Assembly: GCF_900217815.1 (NCBI RefSeq)
Contig: NZ_OBMT01000006.1
Span: forward strand, 124,001 to 188,000
DNA: 64,000 nucleotides
Reading direction: 5' to 3'
DNA from: Rhodobacter maris
Lineage (GTDB): Bacteria > Pseudomonadota > Alphaproteobacteria > Rhodobacterales > Rhodobacteraceae
Position numbers and translations under genes: made by a program. Positions 27,948 through 36,792 of the stretch are shown here, one piece after another; position 1 is the stretch's first letter, and each line of letters begins with the position of its first letter. The notes beneath the pieces were generated by a model. The model was not told where the DNA came from and made no database searches. It saw only the letters and a list, made by a program, of their open reading frames with translations.

Positions 27948-30356
27948 ATGACGAAGCGGCGCAACGGCAAGGAACCCACCGGCACGACGCGGCGTCTGAG
28001 CCGGCATGCCGGGGCACTCGCCGCAACCACCCTGCTGGCCTTCGCCGTACCTGTGGCTTTTGTGGCCGCACCGGTGATGGCGCAAAGCTATCAGTTCCAG
28101 AAAGTCGTGATCGAGGGCAACGAACGCATCGAGCCGGAAACGATTCTCGGCTTTGCGGCGATCGGCAAGGGGCAGGCGCTCAGCGGGGGGGCGCTCAACG
28201 AGGCCTATCAGCGGTTGCAGGGCTCGGGGCTCTTCGAGAGCGTCGAACTGGTGCCGCAGGGATCGACGCTGGTGATCCGGGTGCACGAATTCCCGACCGT
28301 CAATGTCGTCGATTTCGAGGGCAACAAGATGCTCAAGGACGACAAGCTCCTTGAGATCGTGAAAACCCAGCCGCGCCGGGTGTTCTCGCCCGCGCTTCTT
28401 GAGGCCGATGCCGCCGCGCTCGCGGAGGGCTATGCCCAGGCCGGGCGCGTCAACGTGCGCGTCGATCCGAAAGTGATCAAGCGCGACGGCAACCGCGTCG
28501 ATGTAGTGTTCGAGATCAGGGAAGGCATGGTCTCCGAGGTCAACCGCATCACTTTCACCGGCAACCGCGCCTATTCCGACCGGCGCCTGCGCGACGTGCT
28601 CGGCACGAAACAGGCGGGCATCCTGCACCGGCTCGTGCAGCGCGACAATTTCGTGCCCGACCGGATCGACCTCGACCGGCAGATGCTGACAGATTTCTAC
28701 CGCTCGCGTGGCTACCCCGATGTTGAAGTGGCGGGCGTCTCCTCCGAGATGGGGCGCGACCGGGAGGGGTTTTACCTCACCTTCAACATCCGCGAGGGCC
28801 AGCAATATCATTTCGGCAAGACCTCTGTCGTCTCCGAGGTGAGCGAACTCTCCGCTGCGGATTTCGAGGATCAGGTGAAAATCCGCAATGGCGCGATCTA
28901 TTCGCCCGCGGCGATTGACTATGCGGTGACACGGATGGAGGAGCTGGCGCTGCGCCAGGGCGCCAATTTCGTGCGCGTCGATCCGCGCATCACCCGCGAC
29001 CCGCGCACCCAGACGCTGAATGTCGAATTCGCACTCGTGCGCGGTCCGCGCGTGTTCGTCGAGCGCATCGACATCGAGGGCAACACCACCACGCTCGACA
29101 GCGTGATCCGGCGCGAGTTCAACTCGGTCGAGGGCGATCCCTTCAACCCGCGCGAGATCAAGAACTCCGCCGAACGGATCCGCGCGCTCGGTTTCTTCTC
29201 CAAGGCCGACGTCGAATCCCGTCAGGGCTCGGGCCCCGATCAGGTGGTGGTCGATGTCAACGTCGAGGAACAGCCGACCGGCTCGCTGTCCTTCGGCGCG
29301 AGCTATGGCGCCTCGTCGGGTTTTGGCCTCAATGCCTCGCTTGAGGAGTCGAACTTCCTCGGCCGCGGCCAGTATCTCGGCGTCTCGATCGGCACCACCA
29401 AGGACAACCAGACCAACTCGATCGACTTCATCGAGCCGCATCTGCTCGGACGCGATCTGAAGGGGCGGCTCCAGCTGTGGTACAACACCACCGACACCGA
29501 TTACGCCGATTACAACACGAAGAAGATTGGGATTACCCCGTCGATCGAGTTCCCGCTTGCGCGCAATTCGCGCCTTGAGTTGCGTTACACTTGGCAGCGC
29601 AACGAGATGAGCGGCACATATGGCTATGACGACTGCGTGGCGGACAATTCCGTTGCCGCCTGCGCCGCCAGCACCACCACGGAAAGCTGGTCTTCGCCGC
29701 TGATCGTGCGCGACGAGGGCGCGCGCACCAGCACCGGCCCGGGCTATACCTACACCTGGGATACCCGCCGCACCGGCATTGACCCGCGTTACGGCTTCAC
29801 GTTCCGGATCAGCCAGGATCTCTTCGGCTTCGGAGGCGATGTCGAGGCCCTGCGCACGACCGCGCTTTTGCGCGCCGAACGCAAGGTGTTCCACGAGGAC
29901 GTCACGCTGCGCGCTGAACTTGAGGGCGGCGCGATCGCGGCCCGCGGCGGCACCCAGCTCTCGGTGCTCGACCGGTTCTCGGGCTCGGGCAAGGTGCGCG
30001 GCTTCGAATCGAACGGCTATGGTCCGCGCGATACCGGCGCCCCGAACGAAGACGCGCTTGGCGGGAAATATTATGCCGCGCTGCGGCTCGAGACGGAATT
30101 CCCGCTGGGCGTGCCGGAGGAATATGGCATCCATGGCGGCGTGTTCTGGGACACGGGTTCCGTCTGGGGGCTCGACGATACTGCCGGGGCAAGCGGCACT
30201 GTCGATGACAGCATGAAGCTGCGCTCTGCGATCGGGGTCTCGGTGTTCTGGGATTCGGCGCTCGGCCCGCTGCGGCTGAACTTCTCGCATGCGATCAAGA
30301 AGGAAGACTACGACAATGTGCAGAACTTCGATCTGACAATCTCGACGAAGTTCTGA
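27948..30356 (+). CDS. bamA: Outer membrane protein assembly factor BamA
   Basis: Omp85 protein that folds beta-barrel proteins into the outer membrane. It has 802 residues. A long signal peptide ends near PVMA-QS (residues 44-46). Five POTRA repeats occupy about 47-440, beginning with FQKVVIEGNERIEPET, and are followed by the barrel. The conserved loop motif VRGF is in GKVRGFESNGYGPRD, and the last strand ends NFDLTISTKF with a terminal Phe. The ribosome site GGAGAGGG is strong. An extracellular loop at about 560-585 holds two Cys (DDCVADNSVAACAAS) that could form a disulfide. Skp follows eight bases later. Confidence 0.96.
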   Translation: MTKRRNGKEPTGTTRRLSRHAGALAATTLLAFAVPVAFVAAPVMAQSYQFQKVVIEGNERIEPETILGFAAIGKGQALSGGALNEAYQRLQGSGLFESVELVPQGSTLVIRVHEFPTVNVVDFEGNKMLKDDKLLEIVKTQPRRVFSPALLEADAAALAEGYAQAGRVNVRVDPKVIKRDGNRVDVVFEIREGMVSEVNRITFTGNRAYSDRRLRDVLGTKQAGILHRLVQRDNFVPDRIDLDRQMLTDFYRSRGYPDVEVAGVSSEMGRDREGFYLTFNIREGQQYHFGKTSVVSEVSELSAADFEDQVKIRNGAIYSPAAIDYAVTRMEELALRQGANFVRVDPRITRDPRTQTLNVEFALVRGPRVFVERIDIEGNTTTLDSVIRREFNSVEGDPFNPREIKNSAERIRALGFFSKADVESRQGSGPDQVVVDVNVEEQPTGSLSFGASYGASSGFGLNASLEESNFLGRGQYLGVSIGTTKDNQTNSIDFIEPHLLGRDLKGRLQLWYNTTDTDYADYNTKKIGITPSIEFPLARNSRLELRYTWQRNEMSGTYGYDDCVADNSVAACAASTTTESWSSPLIVRDEGARTSTGPGYTYTWDTRRTGIDPRYGFTFRISQDLFGFGGDVEALRTTALLRAERKVFHEDVTLRAELEGGAIAARGGTQLSVLDRFSGSGKVRGFESNGYGPRDTGAPNEDALGGKYYAALRLETEFPLGVPEEYGIHGGVFWDTGSVWGLDDTAGASGTVDDSMKLRSAIGVSVFWDSALGPLRLNFSHAIKKEDYDNVQNFDLTISTKF

Positions 30357-30364
30357 GCCGGCCG

Positions 30365-31033
30365 ATGCCGCAGCAAGATCGCATGAGCAGATCAAGGCCG
30401 GGGCGCAGCTTCGGCCTCGTCTGTCTGGTGCTCGCCGCGGTCTGGCTTCTGGGGCCGATCCCCGGCGTCGCGCAGCAAACGGCACCGGCCGAGGCCGGGG
30501 GGCACGATGTGGAACTTCCCGTTCTGACCCTCGATTTCGAGCGGCTCTTCGAGACGACGCTCTGGGGCAAGCGGATCATTGCCGATCTGACGCGTGATCG
30601 CGACGCGCTGCGGGCCGAGAACAACCGGATTTCCGATGCCCTCGTGGCCGAGGAAAAGGCGCTGACCGACCGGCGCGCGACACTCGCGCCAGAAGCGTTC
30701 CGCGCCGAGGCAGATGCTTTCGACGAACGCGCCACAGGGATCCGCGCGGCGCAGAAAGCCAAGGATCAGGCGCTGTCGCAGGGGCTTGCGCAGCATCGGC
30801 AGAGCTTTTATGCGGCCGTGGCGCCGCTTATGGACGAAGTGCTGGCGCGGCGCGGCGCGGTGGTGCTGCTCGACCGGCGCGCGATCATCCGTGGCCTTGA
30901 GGCGGCCGATATCACCGATGATCTTGCTGCCCTTGTCGATGCGCGGCTCGGCACCGGACCCGCCGAAGATCAGGGCGCGGATCCGGGTTCCGCGCCGGAA
31001 ACGATACAGAATCCCGCCGCCTCCGTCGAATGA
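30365..31033 (+). CDS. skp: OmpH/Skp-family periplasmic chaperone
   Basis: Periplasmic holdase for unfolded outer-membrane proteins on their way to BamA. It has 222 residues. The signal peptide spans roughly residues 15-37. The mature part starts with a beta segment (LPVLTLDFERLFETTLWGKRI). Long charged helices (about 70-150) that form the tentacles follow, then a return strand with GAVVLLDRRAIIRGLEAADITDD. The acidic, Pro-rich tail is variable. An alternative ATG at 30383 is in frame. The pairing with bamA is standard. Confidence 0.9.
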   Translation: MPQQDRMSRSRPGRSFGLVCLVLAAVWLLGPIPGVAQQTAPAEAGGHDVELPVLTLDFERLFETTLWGKRIIADLTRDRDALRAENNRISDALVAEEKALTDRRATLAPEAFRAEADAFDERATGIRAAQKAKDQALSQGLAQHRQSFYAAVAPLMDEVLARRGAVVLLDRRAIIRGLEAADITDDLAALVDARLGTGPAEDQGADPGSAPETIQNPAASVE

Positions 31034-31129
31034 GCGCGTGCCCCAGCGCGGCGGAGTCGCGCCTTGAAATGCCGTCGCGGCAAGGCTAGCAAGGCCGAAA
31101 GGCTGACCCGATTTCAGGAAGGACCGAAA

Positions 31130-31591
31130 ATGAGCGACCCCGCCCCGCATACCCATGCCGATCTGAGCCTGATCAAGCGCATCATCCCGCATCGCTATCC
31201 GTTCCTGATGATCGACAAGGTGCGCGACATCGTTCCTTTTGAGAGCGCGGTGGGGATCAAATGCATCACCAATAACGAGCCGCAATTCACCGGCCATTTT
31301 CCCGAGGAACCGGTGATGCCCGGCGTGATGATCGTCGAGGCGATGGCGCAGACGGCCGCGGTGGTGGTCGGCATTTCGATGAATGTCATCGACAAGCCTC
31401 TGGGCACTTATTTCATGGCGATTGACGCCTGCCGGTTCCGGCGCAAGGTGGTGCCCGGCGATGTGCTCGAGATGAAGGTGACGGTGAAGCGCGGCGGCGG
31501 CAAAGTGTGGAAATTCGAGGGCCAGTCTTTCGTCGAGGGGCAACTCGCTGCCGAGGCGGAATTCACCGCGATGATGGATCTGAAGGGCTGA
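31130..31591 (+). CDS. fabZ: 3-hydroxyacyl-ACP dehydratase FabZ
   Basis: Hot-dog-fold dehydratase of type II fatty acid synthesis. It has 153 residues. The active-site block [20 protein letters not shown] places the catalytic His at 56 and Glu at 70. The upstream [18 protein letters not shown] is also diagnostic. The start at 31130 follows CAGGAAGGACC; the frame is open upstream but codes nothing recognisable. It precedes lpxA by one base, the usual coupling between fatty acid and lipid A synthesis. Confidence 0.96.
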   Translation: MSDPAPHTHADLSLIKRIIPHRYPFLMIDKVRDIVPFESAVGIKCITNNEPQFTGHFPEEPVMPGVMIVEAMAQTAAVVVGISMNVIDKPLGTYFMAIDACRFRRKVVPGDVLEMKVTVKRGGGKVWKFEGQSFVEGQLAAEAEFTAMMDLKG

Positions 31592-31592
31592 C

Positions 31593-32387
31593 ATGGCTAG
31601 CGACGCGCCCGCAACCATTCACCCGTCGGCCGTGATCGAGGAGGGCGCCAGGATCGGTCCGGGCTGCTCCATCGGGCCGTTTTGTCACATCGGCCCGGAG
31701 GTGGTGCTCGGGCAGGGGGTCGAGCTCAAATCCCATGTCGTGATCGCCGGCGATACCGTGATCGGCGAGGGGACCGTGATCTTCCCCTTCGCCTCGCTGG
31801 GCCAGATCCCGCAGGATCTGAAATACCGCGGCGAGAAGACCCGGCTCGAGATCGGGGCGCGGAACCGTATCCGCGAATATGTGACGATGAACTGCGGCAC
31901 GGCGGGGGGCGGCGGGCTCACCAAGGTGGGCGATGACGGGCTCTTCATGGCGAATTGCCATGTCGCCCATGACGTGACCATCGGCGACCGGGTCATTCTG
32001 GTCAATTCCGTCGCGATTGCCGGGCATTGCGTGATCGAGGACGATGTGATCGTCGGCGGGCTCTCGGGTGTGCATCAATGGGTGCGGATCGGGCGCGGCG
32101 CGATCATCGGCGCGCTTTCGATGGTGACGGCGGATGTGATCCCGCACGGGCTCGTCGCGGGGCCGCGGGCCGCCCTTGAGGGGCTCAACCTCGTCGGGTT
32201 GAAACGCCACGGCATCGACCGTGCCGAGATCTCCGCGCTGCGCGCGCTTTACGCGGAGCTCGGCGCGGGCAATTTCCGCGAACAGGCGCGGGCGCGGGCC
32301 GAGCAGGGGAGCGACAGCGCGATGGTGCGCGAGGTGCTCGATTTCATCCTCGGTCCCTCGGACCGCAGCTTCCTGACGCCGCAATGA
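31593..32387 (+). CDS. lpxA: UDP-N-acetylglucosamine acyltransferase LpxA
   Basis: First enzyme of lipid A synthesis, adding a 3-hydroxyacyl chain to UDP-GlcNAc. It has 264 residues. The N-terminal two thirds are left-handed beta-helix hexapeptide repeats (for example IHPSAVIEEGARIGPGCSIG). The catalytic-His region is CHVAHDVTIGDRV, and a helical C-terminus follows VIPHGLVAGPRA. It starts one base after fabZ and its stop overlaps the lpxI start by four bases. Confidence 0.96.
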   Translation: MASDAPATIHPSAVIEEGARIGPGCSIGPFCHIGPEVVLGQGVELKSHVVIAGDTVIGEGTVIFPFASLGQIPQDLKYRGEKTRLEIGARNRIREYVTMNCGTAGGGGLTKVGDDGLFMANCHVAHDVTIGDRVILVNSVAIAGHCVIEDDVIVGGLSGVHQWVRIGRGAIIGALSMVTADVIPHGLVAGPRAALEGLNLVGLKRHGIDRAEISALRALYAELGAGNFREQARARAEQGSDSAMVREVLDFILGPSDRSFLTPQ

Positions 32388-33184
32388 GCGCGACCGCGCT
32401 GATCGCCGGTGCCGGTGCGCTGCCGCGGCTCCTGATAGCGGCCGCACCCGAGATGCTGGTGTGCCAGCTCGAAGGCTTCGAGGCGCTGCCGGGTGCCGAG
32501 GTGCTGCGCTTCCGCATCGAGCGGCTCGTGCCGTTTTTCGATGCGCTCGCCGAGCGCGGCATTGACCGGGTTTGCCTTGCCGGCGCGATGCAGCGCCCCC
32601 GCCTCGAGCCCGAGTTCTTTGATGCGCGCACCGCCGCGCTGGTGCCGCGGCTCCTCGGCGCGATGCAGGCGGGCGATGATGCCACGCTGCGCGCCGTGAT
32701 CGGGCTCTTCGAGGAGTTTGACTTCGAGGTGATCGGGGCCGATGCGATCTGCCCCGATCTCGTGCCGGGCGCGGGCGTGCTTTGCGGCACCCTCAGCGCC
32801 GAAGACCAGCGCGATGCCGCCCGCGCGGCAGAGATCGTTGCCGCGCTTGGTGCGGTCGATGTGGGGCAGGGGGCGGTGGTCGCGCGCGGGCTCTGCCTTG
32901 GCGTCGAAGCGCTGCCGGGTACCGATGCGATGCTCGATTTTGTCGCGCAACACCGCGCGCTCGCCCCCGCGCCGACGACGGGTGTGTTTTACAAGGCGCC
33001 GAAGCCCGGGCAGGACCGGCGCATCGACCTGCCGGCGCTCGGGCCGCAGACCATCGCGAAAGCGGCCGCGGCGGGGCTTGCGGGGATCGCCTTCGAAGCG
33101 GGCGGGGTGTTGCTGCTCGACCGCGACGCCACGCTGCGGGCCGCGGAGGCTGCCGGGCTCTTTCTGTGGGGGCGCAGCCGATGA
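32384..33184 (+). CDS. lpxI: UDP-2,3-diacylglucosamine diphosphatase LpxI
   Basis: Alphaproteobacterial replacement for LpxH, hydrolysing UDP-2,3-diacylglucosamine to lipid X. It has 266 residues. The two-domain LpxI layout is visible: an N-terminal part with CLAGAMQRPRLEP, and a C-terminal DUF1009-type catalytic part with YKAPKPGQDRRIDLPALGPQTI and GVLLLDRD. It overlaps both neighbours by four bases, which together with its place between lpxA and lpxB makes the assignment secure. Confidence 0.94.
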   Translation: MSATALIAGAGALPRLLIAAAPEMLVCQLEGFEALPGAEVLRFRIERLVPFFDALAERGIDRVCLAGAMQRPRLEPEFFDARTAALVPRLLGAMQAGDDATLRAVIGLFEEFDFEVIGADAICPDLVPGAGVLCGTLSAEDQRDAARAAEIVAALGAVDVGQGAVVARGLCLGVEALPGTDAMLDFVAQHRALAPAPTTGVFYKAPKPGQDRRIDLPALGPQTIAKAAAAGLAGIAFEAGGVLLLDRDATLRAAEAAGLFLWGRSR

Positions 33185-34329
33185 AGCTTTTCCTCATTGC
33201 CGGTGAAGCCTCGGGCGACAAACTCGGCGCGGCGCTGATGGCGGCGATGAGAGAACTGGTTCCGGACCTCGAGGTCTTGGGCATCGGCGGCGCAGAGATG
33301 GCGGCCGAAGGGCTTGAGAGCCGCTTTCCGATGGAAGAGCTTTCGGTCATGGGGCTGGCCGAGGTGCTGCCCAAATATCGCGCCCTGAAGCGCCGGATCG
33401 CCGAGACGGCCGAGGCGGTGATCGCTGCCCGGCCGGACGCGCTGATCACCATCGACAGTCCCGATTTCTGTCTGCGGGTGGCGCGGCTCGTGAAGGCCGC
33501 GCGCCCCGATCAGAAGACGGTGCATTACGTCGCTCCCTCGGTCTGGGCCTGGCGGCCCGGGCGGGCGGCAAAGATGGCCGAGGTGATCGACCATGTGCTT
33601 GCCCTTCTGCCTTTCGAGCCGCCTTATATGACGGCTGCCGGGATGAGCTGCGAGTTCGTCGGCCATCCGGTTGTCGCCGAGCCGCGCGCGACCGAGGCGG
33701 AGGCCGCCGCTTTCCGCGAGACGTTCATGATCGGCCCCGACCAGCCGCTCGCGCTCTGCCTGCCTGGCTCGCGGGTCGGAGAGGTGAAGCGGCTCGGGCC
33801 GCGCTTCGACGAGGCGCTGATGCGGTTGCGCGACCGCGAACCGGGGTTGCGTGTCGTGGTGCCGACGGTGCAGGGCGTGGCAAAACTCGTGCGCGACATG
33901 ACGGCGCGCTGGCCGGTGGCACCGATCGTTGTTGTCGAACCCGAGGACAAGCGTGCCGCCTTTGCCGCCGCCGATCTGGCCCTCGCGGCCTCAGGCACGG
34001 TAAGCCTCGAGCTGGCCGCGAACCGCACGCCGATGGTGATCGGCTATGATGCGAGCTTTTTGAGCTGGCATATCATGTCGCGGATGCTGCGCATCGACAC
34101 TGTGACGCTTGTGAACCTCGTCTCGGAGACCCGCGCCGTGCCAGAGTTTCTTGGCCCCGCCTGCCGGCCCGGGCCGATGGCCGCGGCGCTTCTGGAGCTG
34201 ATCGAGAGCCCGCAAAGGCGGGCGGCACAGATCGCCGCGATGGACGTGACGATGGCGCGGCTCGGGGCCGGGGGAGAGGCTCCGGGGAAGCGGGCGGCGC
34301 GCTCGGTGCTGCGCTTTCTCGGGCGCTAG
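33181..34329 (+). CDS. lpxB: Lipid-A-disaccharide synthase LpxB
   Basis: GT-B glycosyltransferase that joins lipid X to UDP-diacylglucosamine, giving the lipid A disaccharide. It has 382 residues. The N-terminus LFLIAGEASGDKLGA is diagnostic, as are VAPSVWAWRPGRA, LALCLPGSRVGEVKRL and ALAASGTVSLELA. The start at 33181 overlaps lpxI (ATGA); longer frames upstream merely read through lpxI. It is the last gene of the superoperon. Its TAG stop lies in the CTAG that also forms the stop of the convergent pxpA, with no terminator between. Confidence 0.96.
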   Translation: MKLFLIAGEASGDKLGAALMAAMRELVPDLEVLGIGGAEMAAEGLESRFPMEELSVMGLAEVLPKYRALKRRIAETAEAVIAARPDALITIDSPDFCLRVARLVKAARPDQKTVHYVAPSVWAWRPGRAAKMAEVIDHVLALLPFEPPYMTAAGMSCEFVGHPVVAEPRATEAEAAAFRETFMIGPDQPLALCLPGSRVGEVKRLGPRFDEALMRLRDREPGLRVVVPTVQGVAKLVRDMTARWPVAPIVVVEPEDKRAAFAAADLALAASGTVSLELAANRTPMVIGYDASFLSWHIMSRMLRIDTVTLVNLVSETRAVPEFLGPACRPGPMAAALLELIESPQRRAAQIAAMDVTMARLGAGGEAPGKRAARSVLRFLGR

Positions 34330-35063
34330 AGCGGCGCGAGTGTCACCCCTGCAGCCGTGAGCCCGGCGCGCAGCGCCCGTGCCATATCGAGTGCTTCGGG
34401 GCTGTCGCCATGCAGGCAGATCGTGTCGATCCGGGCCGGGATCTGGTGGCCCGTCTCTGAAATGATCGCGCCCGCGCGCAGCATCGCCAGAATCCGCGGT
34501 GCGGCCTGTGTCGCCTCATGGAGCACGGCGCCGGGCAGCTTGCGGTCGACGAGCGTGGCATCGGAGTTGTAGGCGCGGTCGGCAAAGATCTCGCCCGCCC
34601 AATCGGCGCCCATCGCCGCGGCCGCGGCCTGTTGCGCGGTGGCGGCAAGCACCACGAGCCGCAGACCGGGGGCGACGGCGCGCGCCGCGCCAAAGCAGGC
34701 CTGCGCAAGCGCCGGATCTTCCGAGGCCATGTTGGCCAGGGCGCCATGAAGCTTGAAATGCCGCAATTGCAGGCCGTTCATCTGCGCGACGGCCTGCGCG
34801 GCCCCGGTCTGATAGGCGATCAGATCGGCGATTTCAGCGCAGCTCAGATTCATCCGGTTGCGGCCGAAATGCGCGCGGTCCTCGAAGCCCGGATGCACCC
34901 CCAGCCCGACGCCCCGCGTGGCGGCCAGCCGCATTACTCGCGCCATCTCGAGCGCACCGCCCGCATGCAGCCCGGCGCAGATATTGGCCGAGGTGACGAC
35001 GGCGCAAAGTGCGGCATCCGTCCCCGCGCCCTCGCCCATATCCGCGTTCAGATCGACCCGCAT
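34326..35063 (-). CDS. pxpA: 5-oxoprolinase subunit PxpA
   Basis: LamB/YcsF-family subunit of the three-part prokaryotic 5-oxoprolinase, which uses ATP to open 5-oxoproline to glutamate. It has 245 residues. The N-terminal signature VDLNADMGEGAGTDAAL is clear. GLHAGGALEMARVMRLA, GVHPGFEDRAHFGR and the C-terminal ICLHGDSPEALDMA follow. The start overlaps the end of pxpC by 16 bases. It is the last gene of a six-gene minus-strand operon and ends convergently on lpxB, sharing a CTAG. Confidence 0.93.
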   Translation of the reverse strand: MRVDLNADMGEGAGTDAALCAVVTSANICAGLHAGGALEMARVMRLAATRGVGLGVHPGFEDRAHFGRNRMNLSCAEIADLIAYQTGAAQAVAQMNGLQLRHFKLHGALANMASEDPALAQACFGAARAVAPGLRLVVLAATAQQAAAAAMGADWAGEIFADRAYNSDATLVDRKLPGAVLHEATQAAPRILAMLRAGAIISETGHQIPARIDTICLHGDSPEALDMARALRAGLTAAGVTLAPL

Positions 35064-36073
35064 CCGTCTTCCTCATCCCCGCGCACCACGCCTGAAATCA
35101 ACTGGTAGCCGAGAAGGTCCGGGATGTCATCGGGGCGGCGGATCAGGGACGTGCAACTGCGGCGCAGCGCGGCAAACTGTGCGGGCTCGGGGGGCGAGGC
35201 GGATTCGGCCGCCTCGAGCGAGATCGGGAGAAGGCGCAGGGGCGTGCCGGGGCGGGCCTGCGCGGCAATCGGCAGATCGGCCGGGATCACCGTGCCGAGG
35301 CGCGGATAACCGCCGATGCTCTGGCATTCCGCGAGCAGGATCACGGGCATGCCCGCGCCGGTGATCTGGATGTCGCCTGCGGTGATGAAATCCGACAGGA
35401 GCGCCGCGCTACGGCTTTGAAAGGGGGCCCCGTCGTGATGGAGGGGCAGACCCTGGCGGTTTGCCGGACCCGCCGCGAAGGTGTTGGCAAAGGCGCGCGC
35501 GCGCGTTTGCGGATCGAAGAACGCGGTCTGCGGCCCCTCGATCACCCGCAGCGTGCCGCCCGAGAAGCGAGCGGGGGTGGGCAGGCATCGGCTTGGCGTT
35601 TCGGCGGCGGGATCGGGGGCGAAGGGGAGGCGCATGCCCGCCGCAAGCACGGTGCCAAGGCCCGCGGCGGCGAGCGTGGCGCGCGCCCCCAGCCGTTCGG
35701 GCGTCGCGATCCCGCCCGCGAGCGAGAGATAGCCGTAAACCCCCGCTTCGGCCGCGCCGATCTCGATCAGGGCGCCCGCGGGGATCAGATGGCTGGCGTT
35801 CCAGGCAAGTGCACGCCCCTCACAATATGCGCGCATTGGCGCGCCGGTAAGCGCGATGCGGCTCGCAGCGGTGAGACGAAACCGGCCCCCGGCAAGCGGC
35901 ATTTCGAGTGCGGCCCCGGGCGCGGGGAGATCAAGCAGGGCGGCGGCCTCCCAGAGAGCGCGCCGGTCGGCTGCGCCTCCGGGGGCAAGGCCCATGGCCG
36001 TGAACCCCGGGCGGCCAAGATCCTGAACGGTGATTTTCGAAGCGATGCCAGCCACTTCGATAAAGCCCGTCAT
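35048..36073 (-). CDS. pxpC: 5-oxoprolinase subunit PxpC (biotin-dependent carboxyltransferase-like)
   Basis: KipA/AHS2-type subunit of 5-oxoprolinase, 341 residues. Typical segments are VQDLGRPGFTAMGLAPGGAAD near residues 17-37, YGYLSLAGGI, and ILLAECQSIGGYPRLGTVIPAD. The acidic, Cys-containing C-terminus (EEDGCGSI) looks unusual. It overlaps pxpB by four bases upstream and pxpA by 16 downstream. Family members are often labelled allophanate hydrolase subunit 2 or urea amidolyase-like; the pxpBCA trio argues for oxoprolinase. Confidence 0.92.
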   Translation of the reverse strand: MTGFIEVAGIASKITVQDLGRPGFTAMGLAPGGAADRRALWEAAALLDLPAPGAALEMPLAGGRFRLTAASRIALTGAPMRAYCEGRALAWNASHLIPAGALIEIGAAEAGVYGYLSLAGGIATPERLGARATLAAAGLGTVLAAGMRLPFAPDPAAETPSRCLPTPARFSGGTLRVIEGPQTAFFDPQTRARAFANTFAAGPANRQGLPLHHDGAPFQSRSAALLSDFITAGDIQITGAGMPVILLAECQSIGGYPRLGTVIPADLPIAAQARPGTPLRLLPISLEAAESASPPEPAQFAALRRSCTSLIRRPDDIPDLLGYQLISGVVRGDEEDGCGSI

Positions 36074-36792
36074 TTCAGGAAACTCCGGATAGTTCCGCCC
36101 ATCGGATCACCCGCGGCTTCCAGCGCCGCGATTTCCGGGGCGCTTGCCGAGGTAAAGCGCAGCCGGTCGCCGGGGCGCAGCGCGAAAGGGTTCGGCGCGC
36201 CAGGGGCAAAGGGGCGCAGGGCGCAGCGGCCCAGCGCGCGCCAGCCGGTGGGCGAGGGCGCGGCGAACAGCACGATCTGGCGAATCGCGGTGGTGATTGT
36301 GCCCGGCTCGACACGCGGGGTGAGCCGGTCCATCCGCGGCATCTGCCAATGCTCGGGCAGCATGCCGAGATAGGGTTGCCCGGGAGCGAAGCCGAGCGCG
36401 AGCACGTGCAGTTCCGTCGCGCAGAGTTCTGCCACGAGAGCGGTTTCGCTTCGCCCCGCCAGCGCGGCGGCCTCGGCGAGCTGTGGCCCGGCGGTGTCAC
36501 CAAAACAGGCGGGCACAAGGAAATGCCGCGGCTCCGGAAGCGGTTCCGGCGGCGCGGCAAGGCGCTCTTGCAACGCTGCCTGGAGTGCTGCGCGCGTGGT
36601 GGCCTCCCGGTCGAAGCGCAAAAGCACCGAACCAAGTCCGGCAGAGACCTCGGTTTGCCCTGGGAGCGGCGCGGCCTCGAGGCGGGCAGCGAGCGCTTGT
36701 GCCGCGCGGTTTGCGCGCTCCGAAAACGTGGTGGCGTAGCGGATCAGCAGCGCATCAAGGCCGAGCGGCAGGATCTCCGGCGCCAGCATCAT
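36070..36792 (-). CDS. pxpB: 5-oxoprolinase subunit PxpB
   Basis: KipI/AHS1-type subunit of 5-oxoprolinase, 240 residues (or 239 from the second ATG). Conserved parts are LHVLALGFAPGQPYLGMLPE, the block TPRVEPGTITTAI and SPTGWRALGRC. It has a domain that in KipI contacts a histidine kinase, but the pxpC and pxpA partners indicate the metabolic enzyme. Its start codon overlaps the stop of the transglutaminase gene at 36792, coupling oxoproline metabolism to the upstream peptide-modification genes. Confidence 0.92.
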   Translation of the reverse strand: MMLAPEILPLGLDALLIRYATTFSERANRAAQALAARLEAAPLPGQTEVSAGLGSVLLRFDREATTRAALQAALQERLAAPPEPLPEPRHFLVPACFGDTAGPQLAEAAALAGRSETALVAELCATELHVLALGFAPGQPYLGMLPEHWQMPRMDRLTPRVEPGTITTAIRQIVLFAAPSPTGWRALGRCALRPFAPGAPNPFALRPGDRLRFTSASAPEIAALEAAGDPMGGTIRSFLK

